Shown here in pieces: positions 49,563-58,196 of a stretch of 61,161 bases of DNA. Within the stretch, counting starts at the first letter, position 1, and the number at the start of each line of letters is the position of its first letter. This DNA comes from CAZEPJ01 sp964514105. Its GTDB lineage: Bacteria > Desulfobacterota > Desulfocorpusculales > Desulfocorpusculum. The stretch spans positions 1-61,161 of the forward strand of contig CAZEPJ010000020.1 in assembly GCA_964514105.1 (NCBI GenBank). The letters run 5' to 3'. Made by a program: the position numbers and the translations under genes. Below the pieces are notes generated by a model that was not told the origin of the DNA, ran no database searches, and saw only the letters and a program-made list of their open reading frames with translations.

Positions 49563-50327
49563 ATGCACGGTTTCGAGAGGCGCGTGCGGATCATGGAGAG
49601 GCTTCGGGAAACGGGACAGATCAACATCGAGCAGATCTGCGGCATCCTCGGCGCGTCGTACTCCACGATCCACCGGGACCTGGGCGAGTTGGAGAGCCAG
49701 GGGCTCGTCCGAAGGGTCCGGGGGGGGGCCGTGCTCTCGGAGCCTCCTTCCTTGCGGACCCACTTCGACATCCGCCTCAACGCCAACGTGGCGCAGAAGG
49801 AGGAGATCGCGAGGAAGGCCGCCGAGGTGATCCAGGACGACACGGCCATTTTTCTGGACCACTCTACCACGGTCAGCTTTCTGGCCAGGGAGTTGAGGAC
49901 GCGGGGCTTCCGCGGACTCATCGTGCTGACCAACTCCCTGGCCATCCCCCGGATCTTCTCGGACAAGCGGGGGGTTCAGGTCATCCTGACGGGAGGCATC
50001 GTGGACCACGAGTACCGGGCCCTGCACGGCCGATGGGTCATCAACTCGTTGCAGGGGGTCAACCTGCACCAGGTCTTTGCCTCGTGCGGTGCCGTCTCTC
50101 TGGATCAGGGCTTCATGACCCACATGCCCTTCATCCGCGAGACCCTGGGGGAGCTGTTCCGACTGGGAGTCCCCGTGAATGTGCTGGTGGACAGCACCAA
50201 GTTTCACAAGATCGGCACCTTCCAGATCGCGCCCCTGAACCCCTCTCTTCGCATCTTCACGGACAGAGGGATCCCCAAACCGCTCGCGGCCCAGTTCCAG
50301 AATCGAGGCCTGACGGTCGTGGTGTAG
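49563..50327 (+). CDS. DeoR-family transcriptional regulator
   Basis: This 254-residue protein has an N-terminal DeoR HTH (ERRVRIMERLRETGQINIEQICGILGASYSTIHRDLGEL, then GLVRRVRGGAV). A C-terminal sugar-phosphate isomerase-like effector domain follows, with FLDHSTTVSFLARELR and VLVDSTKFHKIGTF. It would bind a phosphorylated sugar or polyol intermediate and repress catabolic genes. I chose the AUG at 49563 because the purine run AGGGGGG lies about 10 bases upstream; the AUG at 49554 is too close to it. It is divergent from the GlcD/GlcF-like genes. Confidence 0.88.
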   Translation: MHGFERRVRIMERLRETGQINIEQICGILGASYSTIHRDLGELESQGLVRRVRGGAVLSEPPSLRTHFDIRLNANVAQKEEIARKAAEVIQDDTAIFLDHSTTVSFLARELRTRGFRGLIVLTNSLAIPRIFSDKRGVQVILTGGIVDHEYRALHGRWVINSLQGVNLHQVFASCGAVSLDQGFMTHMPFIRETLGELFRLGVPVNVLVDSTKFHKIGTFQIAPLNPSLRIFTDRGIPKPLAAQFQNRGLTVVV

Positions 50328-50394
50328 ACGTCTTGGACCGCCCCGACGCCGCCGGGCCCGGTCCAACCATGCGGATCCAGACGGGAGAGGCACC

Positions 50395-50979
50395 ATGGAC
50401 AAGATCTCATTGAACCCCCAGACCCTGCTCTACCCCATGCCGGCGTTTCTCATAGGCGCCAATGTGGACGACCGGCCCAACTTCATGACCGCTGCCTGGT
50501 CCGGCATCGTCAACAGCGAGCCGCCCATGGTGAGCGTCTCGGTGCGACCCCATCGTCACACCTATCTGGGAATTCGGCACAACCGGGCCTTCTCCGTGAA
50601 CGTGCCCTCTGCAGCCCAGGTGAACGAGACCGACTACTGCGGGCTCTTCTCCGGTGCCCGTGAGGACAAGGCGGCCCTGTGCGGCTTCACCGTGTTTTTC
50701 GGCAGGATGGAGCACGCCCCCATGATCCGGGAGTGCCCCGTAAACCTGGAGTGTGCCGTGGTCCAGGAGATCCCCCTGGGAAGCCACACCCTGTTCATCG
50801 GCCGGATCGAAGGACTCCACGTGTCGGAGGACTGCCTCACCGACGGCAAGCCGGACGTGTCCAAGATCCGACCCATCTTGTACAGCACCGGGGCCGCAAA
50901 CGCGTATTACGCCGTGGGGGCGGTCCTGGCCCGGGCCTTTCACGCGGGGGCCGAATGGCGCAAGGTCAGGGGAGGGTGA
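50395..50979 (+). CDS. Flavin reductase-like (FMN-binding split-barrel) protein
   Basis: This 194-residue protein is of the flavin-reductase family, with YPMPAFLIGANVDDRPNFMT, SEPPMVSVSVRPHRHTY, FSVNVPSA and the CxxxG-x-(R/K)EDK-like GLFSGAREDKAAL. The latter resembles FMN-binding proteins of anaerobes that are related to the high-affinity ferric reductase group. It lies 67 bases after the DeoR gene on the same strand. A paralogue is encoded at 36637-37161. It binds FMN by family; the electron partner is unknown. Confidence 0.82.
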   Translation: MDKISLNPQTLLYPMPAFLIGANVDDRPNFMTAAWSGIVNSEPPMVSVSVRPHRHTYLGIRHNRAFSVNVPSAAQVNETDYCGLFSGAREDKAALCGFTVFFGRMEHAPMIRECPVNLECAVVQEIPLGSHTLFIGRIEGLHVSEDCLTDGKPDVSKIRPILYSTGAANAYYAVGAVLARAFHAGAEWRKVRGG

Positions 50980-51113
50980 TCCCGCGGCGCCCCGCGCACC
51001 AGATTTCGCCCCGCTTCTCAGAACGTCTCCTCCTGCGCCCCCGGCCTTGCTGCGATCCGAATCCAGGGGAGGTTCCAGGCTCTGGCACCGCGGTTCCTCG
51101 GGTGATATAAGAT

Positions 51114-51130
51114 GGATGCTCGCTGCATCC
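51114..51130 (+). repeat. Leader hairpin before the acyl-CoA dehydrogenase pair
   Basis: GGATGC-TCGCT-GCATCC is a perfect 6-bp stem located 37 bases before the AUG at 51168, followed by a short GTTTT. A TATAAG that could be a -10 element lies at 51105-51110, without a convincing -35. Confidence 0.4.
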
Positions 51131-51167
51131 GTTTTCCGCGGCACATCGGTCCGTCAGGAGGGGAGCC

Positions 51168-52346
51168 ATGGAGTTCGACTTCACCGAGGAGCAGCGGATC
51201 TTCCGGGACCAGGTCCTCAGTTTCTCCCGCAAGGAGATCGCCCCGCTCAGCGAGGAGTGGGACCTCCGCGGGGAGTTCTGCTGGGAGGCCTGGCGCAAGA
51301 TGGCCGCCTTCGGCCTCCTGGGGCTCCATTTCCCCGAGGAGTACGGGGGAGGCGGGTCGGACGTGGTCACGGCCTGCCTGGCCGGGGAGGCGCTGGCCGA
51401 AGGGGGCGCGGACGGGGGGCTCACCCTCTCGTGGGGGGCCCACACGTATTTGTGCGGGGACACCATCCTCCAGCACGGCACGGCGGAACAGAAGGCCCGG
51501 TACCTGCCCCGGATCGCCGCCGGGGAGTGGGTGGGGGCCCTGGGCCTCACGGAGCCCGAGGCCGGCTCGGACGCATCCGCCGTCCGCACCACGGCGGTGC
51601 GCAGGGGCGACCGATTCTTCCTCAACGGGACCAAGATGTTCATCACCAACGGGCCCATCGCCCAGGTCGTGGTGGTCATCGCCAGCACGGACAGGGAGAA
51701 GAAGGCGGCAGGGGTCACGGCCTTCATCGTGGAGAAGGACGATTCCGGGTTTCGGCCCGGCAAGCCCCTCAAGAAGATGGGGTGCCGGGCCTCGCCCACC
51801 TCCGAGCTCGTCTTCGAGGACTGCCGCGTGCCTCTGGACAGGCAGCTCGGCGCCGAGGGCGATGGATTCATGAAGGTGGCCCTCGGGGCCCTGGAGTGGG
51901 ACCGGAGCGCCCTCATGGCGCCCTTCGTGGGAGGGATGCGCTACGCGCTGGATGCCTGCGTGGCGTATGCCCGGCAGCGGGTCCAGTTCGATCGCCCCAT
52001 CGCCCGTTTCCAGGCCATCCAGCACAAGCTGGCCGACATGAAGGTCACGTACGAGGCGAGCCGCCTGCTGATCTACCGGGTGGCCTGGTGCAAGGACCGG
52101 GGGCGCCCCCTCAACCACCTGGAGGCGGCCACGGCCAAGCTCTTCGTGGGGGAGGCCGGCATGCGGCTGGCCCACGAGGCCGTCCAGATCCACGGGGGAT
52201 ACGGGTACATCCATGAATACCCGGTGGAGCGGGTCTTCCGCAACGCCCGGCTCGCCTCCATCGGGGGCGGCACCAGCGAGATCCAGCGGGCCATCGTGGC
52301 CCGCATGATCATGAGCCTGGACTTCAGCCGAGGAAGCGCCATATGA
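51168..52346 (+). CDS. Acyl-CoA dehydrogenase
   Basis: This 392-residue protein starts MEFDFTEEQRIFRDQV, then has LTEPEAGSDASAV and KMFITNGPIAQVVVV (FAD/substrate regions), VQFDRPIARFQAIQHKLADM, and the final IHGGYGYIHEYPVERVFRNAR ... GGGTSEIQR. The position of the usual catalytic Glu before GTSE is Gly here, as in isovaleryl-CoA and long-chain dehydrogenases. In those enzymes an acidic residue in the LDLER-like helix does the chemistry; the equivalent reads LEWDR. It oxidises an acyl-CoA to enoyl-CoA and passes electrons to ETF, which is not encoded in the window. A second homologue follows after 124 bases. Confidence 0.9.
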   Translation: MEFDFTEEQRIFRDQVLSFSRKEIAPLSEEWDLRGEFCWEAWRKMAAFGLLGLHFPEEYGGGGSDVVTACLAGEALAEGGADGGLTLSWGAHTYLCGDTILQHGTAEQKARYLPRIAAGEWVGALGLTEPEAGSDASAVRTTAVRRGDRFFLNGTKMFITNGPIAQVVVVIASTDREKKAAGVTAFIVEKDDSGFRPGKPLKKMGCRASPTSELVFEDCRVPLDRQLGAEGDGFMKVALGALEWDRSALMAPFVGGMRYALDACVAYARQRVQFDRPIARFQAIQHKLADMKVTYEASRLLIYRVAWCKDRGRPLNHLEAATAKLFVGEAGMRLAHEAVQIHGGYGYIHEYPVERVFRNARLASIGGGTSEIQRAIVARMIMSLDFSRGSAI

Positions 52347-52470
52347 GGGAAGTGCCTGGAGTGCCCGGGACGTCGAGAATGAGCGGCGTGGGAGAAGTGT
52401 GCAGCGCGGCGAAGGCGACTGGCGCGAGGGTCTGTCGAGCGGCATGGCCGTGTTGACGGAAGGGGGAGCA

Positions 52471-53604
52471 ATGGACTTCGATCTCAGCGAGGGTCAAAAG
52501 GCCTTTCAGCGGGCCATGCGGGGCGTCTGCGAGACGGAGCTGGCTGCGCGGGCCCGCAGCGCCGATGAGGCCGGGGCGGTCCCGGACGACAACCTCCGGG
52601 CCCTGGCGCGGGTGGGGTACATGGGGCTCCTCATTCCCGAGGCGCACGGGGGCAGCGGCGGAGAGGCGGTGTCGGCGGTCCTGGGCACCGAGGAGATCGC
52701 CCGCATCTGTCCCTCCACGGCCCTGGTGGCGGGCGTGACCTTGATGCGTTTTGCCGTTCCTCTTATCCTGTACGGTACCCGACCCCAAAGGGAGATCTTT
52801 CTGCCCGCTGTGGCGGCCGGAGAGATGCGCGGGGCGTGGGCAGTCACCGAGGCGACAGGGGGGTCGGACACGCGCAGTCTCGTGACCCGAGCCCGAAGGA
52901 CCTCGGAGGGATACTCCCTCACGGGGGAGAAGCTCTATGTGTTCAATGGGCCCGAGGCGGGCGGGGTCCTGGTGGCCGCATCCCAGGAGGAGGGGGAAGG
53001 GGCCTTTGTGCTCCGGACGCCCCTGGCTGGGATGACGGCACTGCGCGAGACCCGGATGGTGGGGGCCCGGGGGGCGGCGGTGGGCACCCTGCGCTTCGAG
53101 GCGTGCCCACTTCCCCTGGAGGCCCGGCTGGGCGGGGATGAAGGCCCGACACCGGGCGAGCTGGAGAGGCTCCCCCACGGCTCCCTGCTCATGGCGGCTT
53201 ATGCCCTGGGGGTGGGGCAGGCGTGTCTGGAGGCGGCGGTTCGGCACAGCCGGGAGCGCGTCATCTCGGGGCGGCCCATCGTGAGATTCCAGGAGGTCCA
53301 CTTCAAGATCGCGGACATGCAGGTGAGCGTGGATGTGGCTCGCCAGCTGAGCCTGCGCGCCGCATGGCTGACGGACCAGGGCAGGGGATCGGTGGCCGAG
53401 GCCTCGGCGGCCAAACTCTTTGCCTCGGAGACGGCCGCCCTGTGCGGCCAGCAGTGTGCCCAGATCCACGGCGGAAGGGGGCTCCTCGCCGGGGAGCCGC
53501 CCGATCGCCTCTGGCGGGACGGCCGCATGGCCCTGGTGGCCGGGGGCACGGCCGAGATGCACCGCCTGGCCATCGCGTCGGAGCTCCTGGCGGGCCGGGC
53601 GTGA
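52471..53604 (+). CDS. Acyl-CoA dehydrogenase, second copy
   Basis: This 377-residue protein is shorter and more divergent than its neighbour. It starts MDFDLSEGQKAFQRAM, has VTEATGGSDTRSLV, GEKLYVFNG, RPIVRFQEVHFKIADMQ and IHGGRGLLAGEPPDRLWRDGR ... GGTAE. The GTSE-region Glu is again absent, and GELERLPHG supplies a Glu at the isovaleryl-type position. The AUG at 52471 follows CGGAAGGGGGAG; 24 further codons upstream are open but look non-coding. Pairing of two dehydrogenases suggests a heteromer or two related substrates, possibly branched or dicarboxylic. Confidence 0.87.
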   Translation: MDFDLSEGQKAFQRAMRGVCETELAARARSADEAGAVPDDNLRALARVGYMGLLIPEAHGGSGGEAVSAVLGTEEIARICPSTALVAGVTLMRFAVPLILYGTRPQREIFLPAVAAGEMRGAWAVTEATGGSDTRSLVTRARRTSEGYSLTGEKLYVFNGPEAGGVLVAASQEEGEGAFVLRTPLAGMTALRETRMVGARGAAVGTLRFEACPLPLEARLGGDEGPTPGELERLPHGSLLMAAYALGVGQACLEAAVRHSRERVISGRPIVRFQEVHFKIADMQVSVDVARQLSLRAAWLTDQGRGSVAEASAAKLFASETAALCGQQCAQIHGGRGLLAGEPPDRLWRDGRMALVAGGTAEMHRLAIASELLAGRA

Positions 53605-53743
53605 GGCCGGCGAGTGCCCGTGGTTTCTTGGGAGGCCGCCCGGGGTGCACGGAGGGTCGTCCCCTGTGACGGATCGGGAACCCCCGAGCATCCGGCAGGC
53701 CCGGTGTGAGGCGGCGATTTCACCGTGAAGAGAGACTGACAGG

Positions 53744-56700
53744 ATGTCTAGCGAAACAACGACGGGAGTGTACATCGGCCTGGACGTGGGCTCCATTAGC
53801 CTCAACAGCGTGGTCATGGCCCCCGACAGGACCATCCTGGACGAGGCGTATACCCGGCTGCACGGCCGCCCCCTGGAGACCGTGGCCCGGGTCCTGGGCG
53901 GGATCCTGGAGAAACACGCCACGGATGGGATCCGGGCCGCAGCGGTCACCGGAGTGGGCGGAAAGCTGGTGGGCGAGCTGATCGGCGCCGCCTTCGTCAA
54001 CGAGGTCATCGCCCAGGCCAAGTCGGCGGAGCTCGTGGCCCCCGACGTGGGCAGCATCATCGAGATGGGGGGCGAGGACGCCAAGCTCATCCTCCTGGCC
54101 CGGGACGGCGATGAGGGCCGGCTGCGCATCGACGACTTCGCCATGAACAGTCTGTGCGCAGCGGGCACGGGGGCCTTTCTGGACCAGCAGGCCAGCCGCT
54201 TGAACTTGACCATCGAGGCGTTTGGAGAATTGGCCCTCAAGTCCCAGCACCCCCCCCGCATCGCGGGGCGCTGCTCGGTCTTTGCCAAGAGCGACATGAT
54301 TCACCTGCAGCAGGGGGCCACCCCGGACCACGACATCGTGGCCGGCCTGTGCTTTGCCGTGGCCCGGAACTTCAAGGGGAACGTGGCCAAGGGGAAGGCG
54401 TTGCGCCCCCCCGTAGCCTTCCAGGGAGGCGTGGCCGCCAACCCCGGCATGGCCCGGGCCTTCCGGGAGGTCCTGGAGCTCTCCGACGGCGAGCTGGTCA
54501 CGCCGCCCCACTTCGCCTCCACCGGCGCCATCGGGGCCGTTCTGGTGCTCATGGAGGACCCCTCCCTCTTGCGCCCCTTCCGGGGGCTGGGGCCTCTCAG
54601 GGCGCATCTGGCCTCCTCCTGCGGGGGCGCCCACGGCACCCTGGAGCCGCTGTCCCTCTCCAGGTCCCTTCCCCGCGGGGCCACCCCCGTGCACTCGCCC
54701 AACGGGGACGGCCGGATCCCGGCCTATCTGGGGGTGGACGTGGGGTCCATCAGCACCAACGTCGTGGTCATCGACGCGGAGGGGCACGTCCTGTCCAAGC
54801 GATACCTCATGACCGCCGGCCGCCCCCTGGAGGCCGTGAAGCAGGGGCTTCGGGAGGTGGGCCGGGAGATCGGCCGGCGCGTCACCATCCTGGGGGCCGG
54901 GACCACGGGCTCCGGGCGGTACCTGACCGGGGATTTCATCGGGGCCGACGTCATCCGCAACGAGATCACGGCCCAGGCCACGGCCGCGGCGTTCATCGAC
55001 CCGGATGTGGACACCATCTTCGAGATCGGGGGCCAGGACTCCAAGTACATCAGCCTCTCCCACGGGGCCGTGGTGGATTTCGCCATGAACAAGGTGTGCG
55101 CGGCGGGCACGGGCTCATTCCTGGAGGAGCAGGCCGAGCGCCTGGGGATCTCCATCCAGGGAGAGTTCGCCGACCTGGCCCTGGCCGCACCGTATCCGGT
55201 TCGGCTGGGCGAGCGCTGCACGGTCTTCATGGAGTCGGATCTGGTCCACCACCTCCAGCGTGGGGCCAGCACCGAGGGGCTGGTGGCCGGACTGGCGTAC
55301 TCCATCGTGGAGAACTACCTGCACAAGGTCGTTGAGACCCGCCGGATCGGCCAGCGCATCTTCTTCCAGGGGGGGCCCGCCTTCAACCATGCCATCGTGG
55401 CCGCCTTCGAGAAGGTCCTGGGCAGGCCCGTCACAGTCCCCCCCCACCACGAGGTGACCGGGGCCATCGGAGCCGCTTTGCTGGCCATGCGGGAGAACCC
55501 CAAGTCGCACAGTGCGTTCAAGGGGTTCGAGCTGAGCGAGAGGGCCTACGCCATCTCCCCCTTCGAATGCAAGGGGTGCCCCAACCGCTGCGAGATCAAG
55601 CAGGTCACCGTGGCGGGGGAGGAGCGGCCCCTGTTTTACGGCGGGAGGTGCGAGAAATACGAGCTTCGCCGGACCCAGGGTGCGGGGGAGGGCATCCCGG
55701 ATCTTTTCGCCCGGCGAGAGGAGCTGCTTCTCCACACGTACGACCGGGGGGCCCCTGAGGGCGCGCCGAGCGTGGGCATCCCCAGGATCCTCTTCTTCCT
55801 GGAAATGCTCCCGTTCTGGAAGGCGTTCTTCACGGAGATGGGATTCCGGGTGATCCTGTCGGACCCCACCACCAAGCGGATCATCCACCAGGGGGTGGAG
55901 CGGGTGGTGGCCGAGACCTGCTTCCCCGTCAAGGTGGCATTCGGCCACGTGGAGAACCTCCTGGAGAAGGGGGTGGACTATCTCTTCCTGCCCAGCATCA
56001 TCGACAGCCGCCAGCGGCGCGAGGACATGCCCCAGGGGTTCAACTGCCCGTATGTCCAGACCATCCCGTACACCGTGCGCTCGGCCTTCGACTTCCAGGC
56101 CCAGGGCGTCAAGCTCCTCCATCCCGCCTTCCGGTTCGGGGCCCCCCGGGGGGTCCTCCATCGGGCCATCCGGCGCTTCGGCCGGTCGCTGGGCATCCCG
56201 GCTGCCAAGGTCCGGGAGGCCGTGGGGCGGGCCGAGGAGGCCCAGGAGGCGTTCTACGGGGCCATGCAGGCCATGGGCCGGGAGGCGCTAGATGGCCTCG
56301 GCCCCGGCCGCAAGGCCATGGTCATGGTGAGCCGGGTCTACAACGGTTGCGACTCGGGCATCAACCTGAACCTCCCCCGCAAGCTCCGGGACCTCGACGT
56401 CCTGGCCATCCCCCTCGACGCCCTGCCCCTGGACGCCGTGGAGCCGGACGACGAGGTGCGGAGCCACTACTGGCGCTACGGCCAGCGCTTCATGACCTCG
56501 GCCAAACTCCTCCGGGAGGACCGGCGCCTCTTCGGCATCTACATCACCAACTTCGGCTGCGGACCCGACTCGTTCATCTCCCATTTCTTCCAGAACGCCA
56601 TGGGGGAGAAGCCTTCCCTGCAGATCGAGATCGACGAGCACAGCTCGGATGTGGGGGCCATCACCCGGCTGGAGGCGTTTCTCGACAGCTTGCGCAACGC

Positions 56701-57970
56701 CCCCGATCGCGCCTCGGGGCCGGTTCGCCCCATCCGGCGGCAGGGTCTCCAGGCCTTTCAGCCCGACCGGATGGTGTACCTCTCCCACATGACCGACCAG
56801 GCCATGGCCGTGGCCGCCACGTTCGAGGCGTGCGGGGTCCCGGCCCGCATGCTCCCCGAGACCACCGAGGAGAGCCTCCAGGTCGGCCGGCGCCACACAT
56901 CGGGCCGCGAGTGCTACCCCCTCATCCTGACCACCGGGGACATGCTCTCCTGGGTCATGCGGCCCGACTTCGACCGGAGGCACAGTGCGTTCTTCATGCC
57001 GGGGGGGGCGGGCCCGTGCCGCTTCGGCCAGTACAACCGCTTCCACCGCCTGGCTTTGGACGAGGCCGGGTTCCAGGACGTCCCCATCTACTCGCCGGTT
57101 CAGGACCACGCCATGTACGGCGAGCTGGGGATCATCGGCAAGACCTTCGTCACCCTGGGGTGGCGGGGCGTGGCCGCCATCGACTTCCTGGAGAAGGCCC
57201 TCTGGTCCGTGAGGCCGTACGAGCGCAACCCCGGGGACGCGGACCGGGTGTACGCCGACTACCTGGCGCGGACCTGCCAGGAGATCCGACAGGGCAACGC
57301 CGATCTCTTCCCCCTCCTGGAGGCGGCCAGGGATGCCTTCGACGGGATCCTTCAGAACCGGGGGGACGGCCGGCCCGTGGTAGGGGTGGTGGGGGAGATC
57401 TACATCCGATCCAACCGCTTCGCCAACGAGGACCTGGTGCGGAAGCTCGAGGCCCTGGGCGGCGTCGTCTGGCTGCCGCCTGTGGCCGAGTGGCTCCTGT
57501 ACATCAACCACATCTCCAAGCGCCATGCGGTTCGGGACCGCCAGTGGAAGAACTACTTCCGGACGGCCATCAAGGAGTGGTTCCAGAAACGGGACGAGCA
57601 TCGCATGGCCGAGATCTTCCACGGGCTCGTGCCCAACGCCCACGAGCCCACCATCCCCGAGACCCTGGCCCTGGCCGCCCCGTACATCCACGATTCCTTC
57701 GAGGGGGAGGCCATCCTGAGCATCGGCAAGTCCGAGGATTTCTACCGCCGCAGGGTGTCGGGCATCGTCAACGTGGGGCCGTTCACCTGCATGCCCGGGA
57801 CCATCGTCACCGGGGTGCTCAAACGCTTCCGGGAGGAGCACGCCCAGCTGCCCGTCCTGAACCTCTTTTTCGACGGCCAGGGGGAAAGCGCCACCCAGAG
57901 CCGCCTGGAGGCGTTCATGTACCAGGTCCACCAGTACGACCAACGGGACGAGAGGAGACGCCATGTCTGA
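53744..57970 (+). CDS. Giant 2-hydroxyacyl-CoA-dehydratase-type activase (tandem BcrAD/BadFG plus DUF2229)
   Basis: This 1408-residue protein contains two ASKHA ATPase domains in tandem: GLDVGSISLNSVVM near residue 10 and GVDVGSISTNVVVI near residue 329. Each has both cysteines of the HgdC-type bridging [4Fe-4S] site (LCAAGTGAFLDQQA with RCSVFAKSD; VCAAGTGSFLEEQA with RCTVFMESD). Next comes CKGCPNRCEIKQV (about 608-620), a DUF2229 region and an HgdB-like C-terminal part with RECYPLILTTGDML. Such proteins use ATP to fire low-potential electrons into a partner. No dehydratase or benzoyl-CoA reductase subunit is adjacent, so the partner may be its own C-terminal half or encoded elsewhere. Confidence 0.9.
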   Translation: MSSETTTGVYIGLDVGSISLNSVVMAPDRTILDEAYTRLHGRPLETVARVLGGILEKHATDGIRAAAVTGVGGKLVGELIGAAFVNEVIAQAKSAELVAPDVGSIIEMGGEDAKLILLARDGDEGRLRIDDFAMNSLCAAGTGAFLDQQASRLNLTIEAFGELALKSQHPPRIAGRCSVFAKSDMIHLQQGATPDHDIVAGLCFAVARNFKGNVAKGKALRPPVAFQGGVAANPGMARAFREVLELSDGELVTPPHFASTGAIGAVLVLMEDPSLLRPFRGLGPLRAHLASSCGGAHGTLEPLSLSRSLPRGATPVHSPNGDGRIPAYLGVDVGSISTNVVVIDAEGHVLSKRYLMTAGRPLEAVKQGLREVGREIGRRVTILGAGTTGSGRYLTGDFIGADVIRNEITAQATAAAFIDPDVDTIFEIGGQDSKYISLSHGAVVDFAMNKVCAAGTGSFLEEQAERLGISIQGEFADLALAAPYPVRLGERCTVFMESDLVHHLQRGASTEGLVAGLAYSIVENYLHKVVETRRIGQRIFFQGGPAFNHAIVAAFEKVLGRPVTVPPHHEVTGAIGAALLAMRENPKSHSAFKGFELSERAYAISPFECKGCPNRCEIKQVTVAGEERPLFYGGRCEKYELRRTQGAGEGIPDLFARREELLLHTYDRGAPEGAPSVGIPRILFFLEMLPFWKAFFTEMGFRVILSDPTTKRIIHQGVERVVAETCFPVKVAFGHVENLLEKGVDYLFLPSIIDSRQRREDMPQGFNCPYVQTIPYTVRSAFDFQAQGVKLLHPAFRFGAPRGVLHRAIRRFGRSLGIPAAKVREAVGRAEEAQEAFYGAMQAMGREALDGLGPGRKAMVMVSRVYNGCDSGINLNLPRKLRDLDVLAIPLDALPLDAVEPDDEVRSHYWRYGQRFMTSAKLLREDRRLFGIYITNFGCGPDSFISHFFQNAMGEKPSLQIEIDEHSSDVGAITRLEAFLDSLRNAPDRASGPVRPIRRQGLQAFQPDRMVYLSHMTDQAMAVAATFEACGVPARMLPETTEESLQVGRRHTSGRECYPLILTTGDMLSWVMRPDFDRRHSAFFMPGGAGPCRFGQYNRFHRLALDEAGFQDVPIYSPVQDHAMYGELGIIGKTFVTLGWRGVAAIDFLEKALWSVRPYERNPGDADRVYADYLARTCQEIRQGNADLFPLLEAARDAFDGILQNRGDGRPVVGVVGEIYIRSNRFANEDLVRKLEALGGVVWLPPVAEWLLYINHISKRHAVRDRQWKNYFRTAIKEWFQKRDEHRMAEIFHGLVPNAHEPTIPETLALAAPYIHDSFEGEAILSIGKSEDFYRRRVSGIVNVGPFTCMPGTIVTGVLKRFREEHAQLPVLNLFFDGQGESATQSRLEAFMYQVHQYDQRDERRRHV

Positions 57971-58172
57971 CCAGGGGTGCAAGAATCACGGGAGGAATCT
58001 CCAACGGTGCAACTGCACATACGAGCCGTGCGCCCGGAAGGGGTATTGCTGCGAGTGCCTGCAATACCACCGGGCCCAGGGCCAGGTGCCCGCCTGCTTC
58101 TTCCCCCCCGAGGTGGAGCGGACGTACGACCGGAGCCTCCAGCGATTCCTCTCGCTCCACAAGCGGGCGTAG
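57963..58172 (+). CDS. DUF6485-like small cysteine-rich protein
   Basis: This 69-residue protein has a dense cysteine pattern: CKNHGRNLQRCNCTYEPC, then KGYCCECLQYH, then ACFFPPEVERTYDRS. The pattern recalls the DUF6485 family of anaerobes. Eight cysteines and two histidines could bind zinc or Fe-S. Its AUG overlaps the activase stop by 8 bases, so expression is coupled. The function of the family is unknown; small redox or maturation partner of the activase is a hypothesis from coupling. Confidence 0.75.
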   Translation: MSDQGCKNHGRNLQRCNCTYEPCARKGYCCECLQYHRAQGQVPACFFPPEVERTYDRSLQRFLSLHKRA

Positions 58173-58196
58173 GTCCGGGCAGAGCGAGATCCCGCC

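Noticed and set aside
51082..51098. TGGCACCGCGGTTCC as a sigma-54 promoter for the acyl-CoA dehydrogenases
   Set aside because: The -24 half is good, but the required GC at -12 is CC, and no repeat array or activator gene is near.
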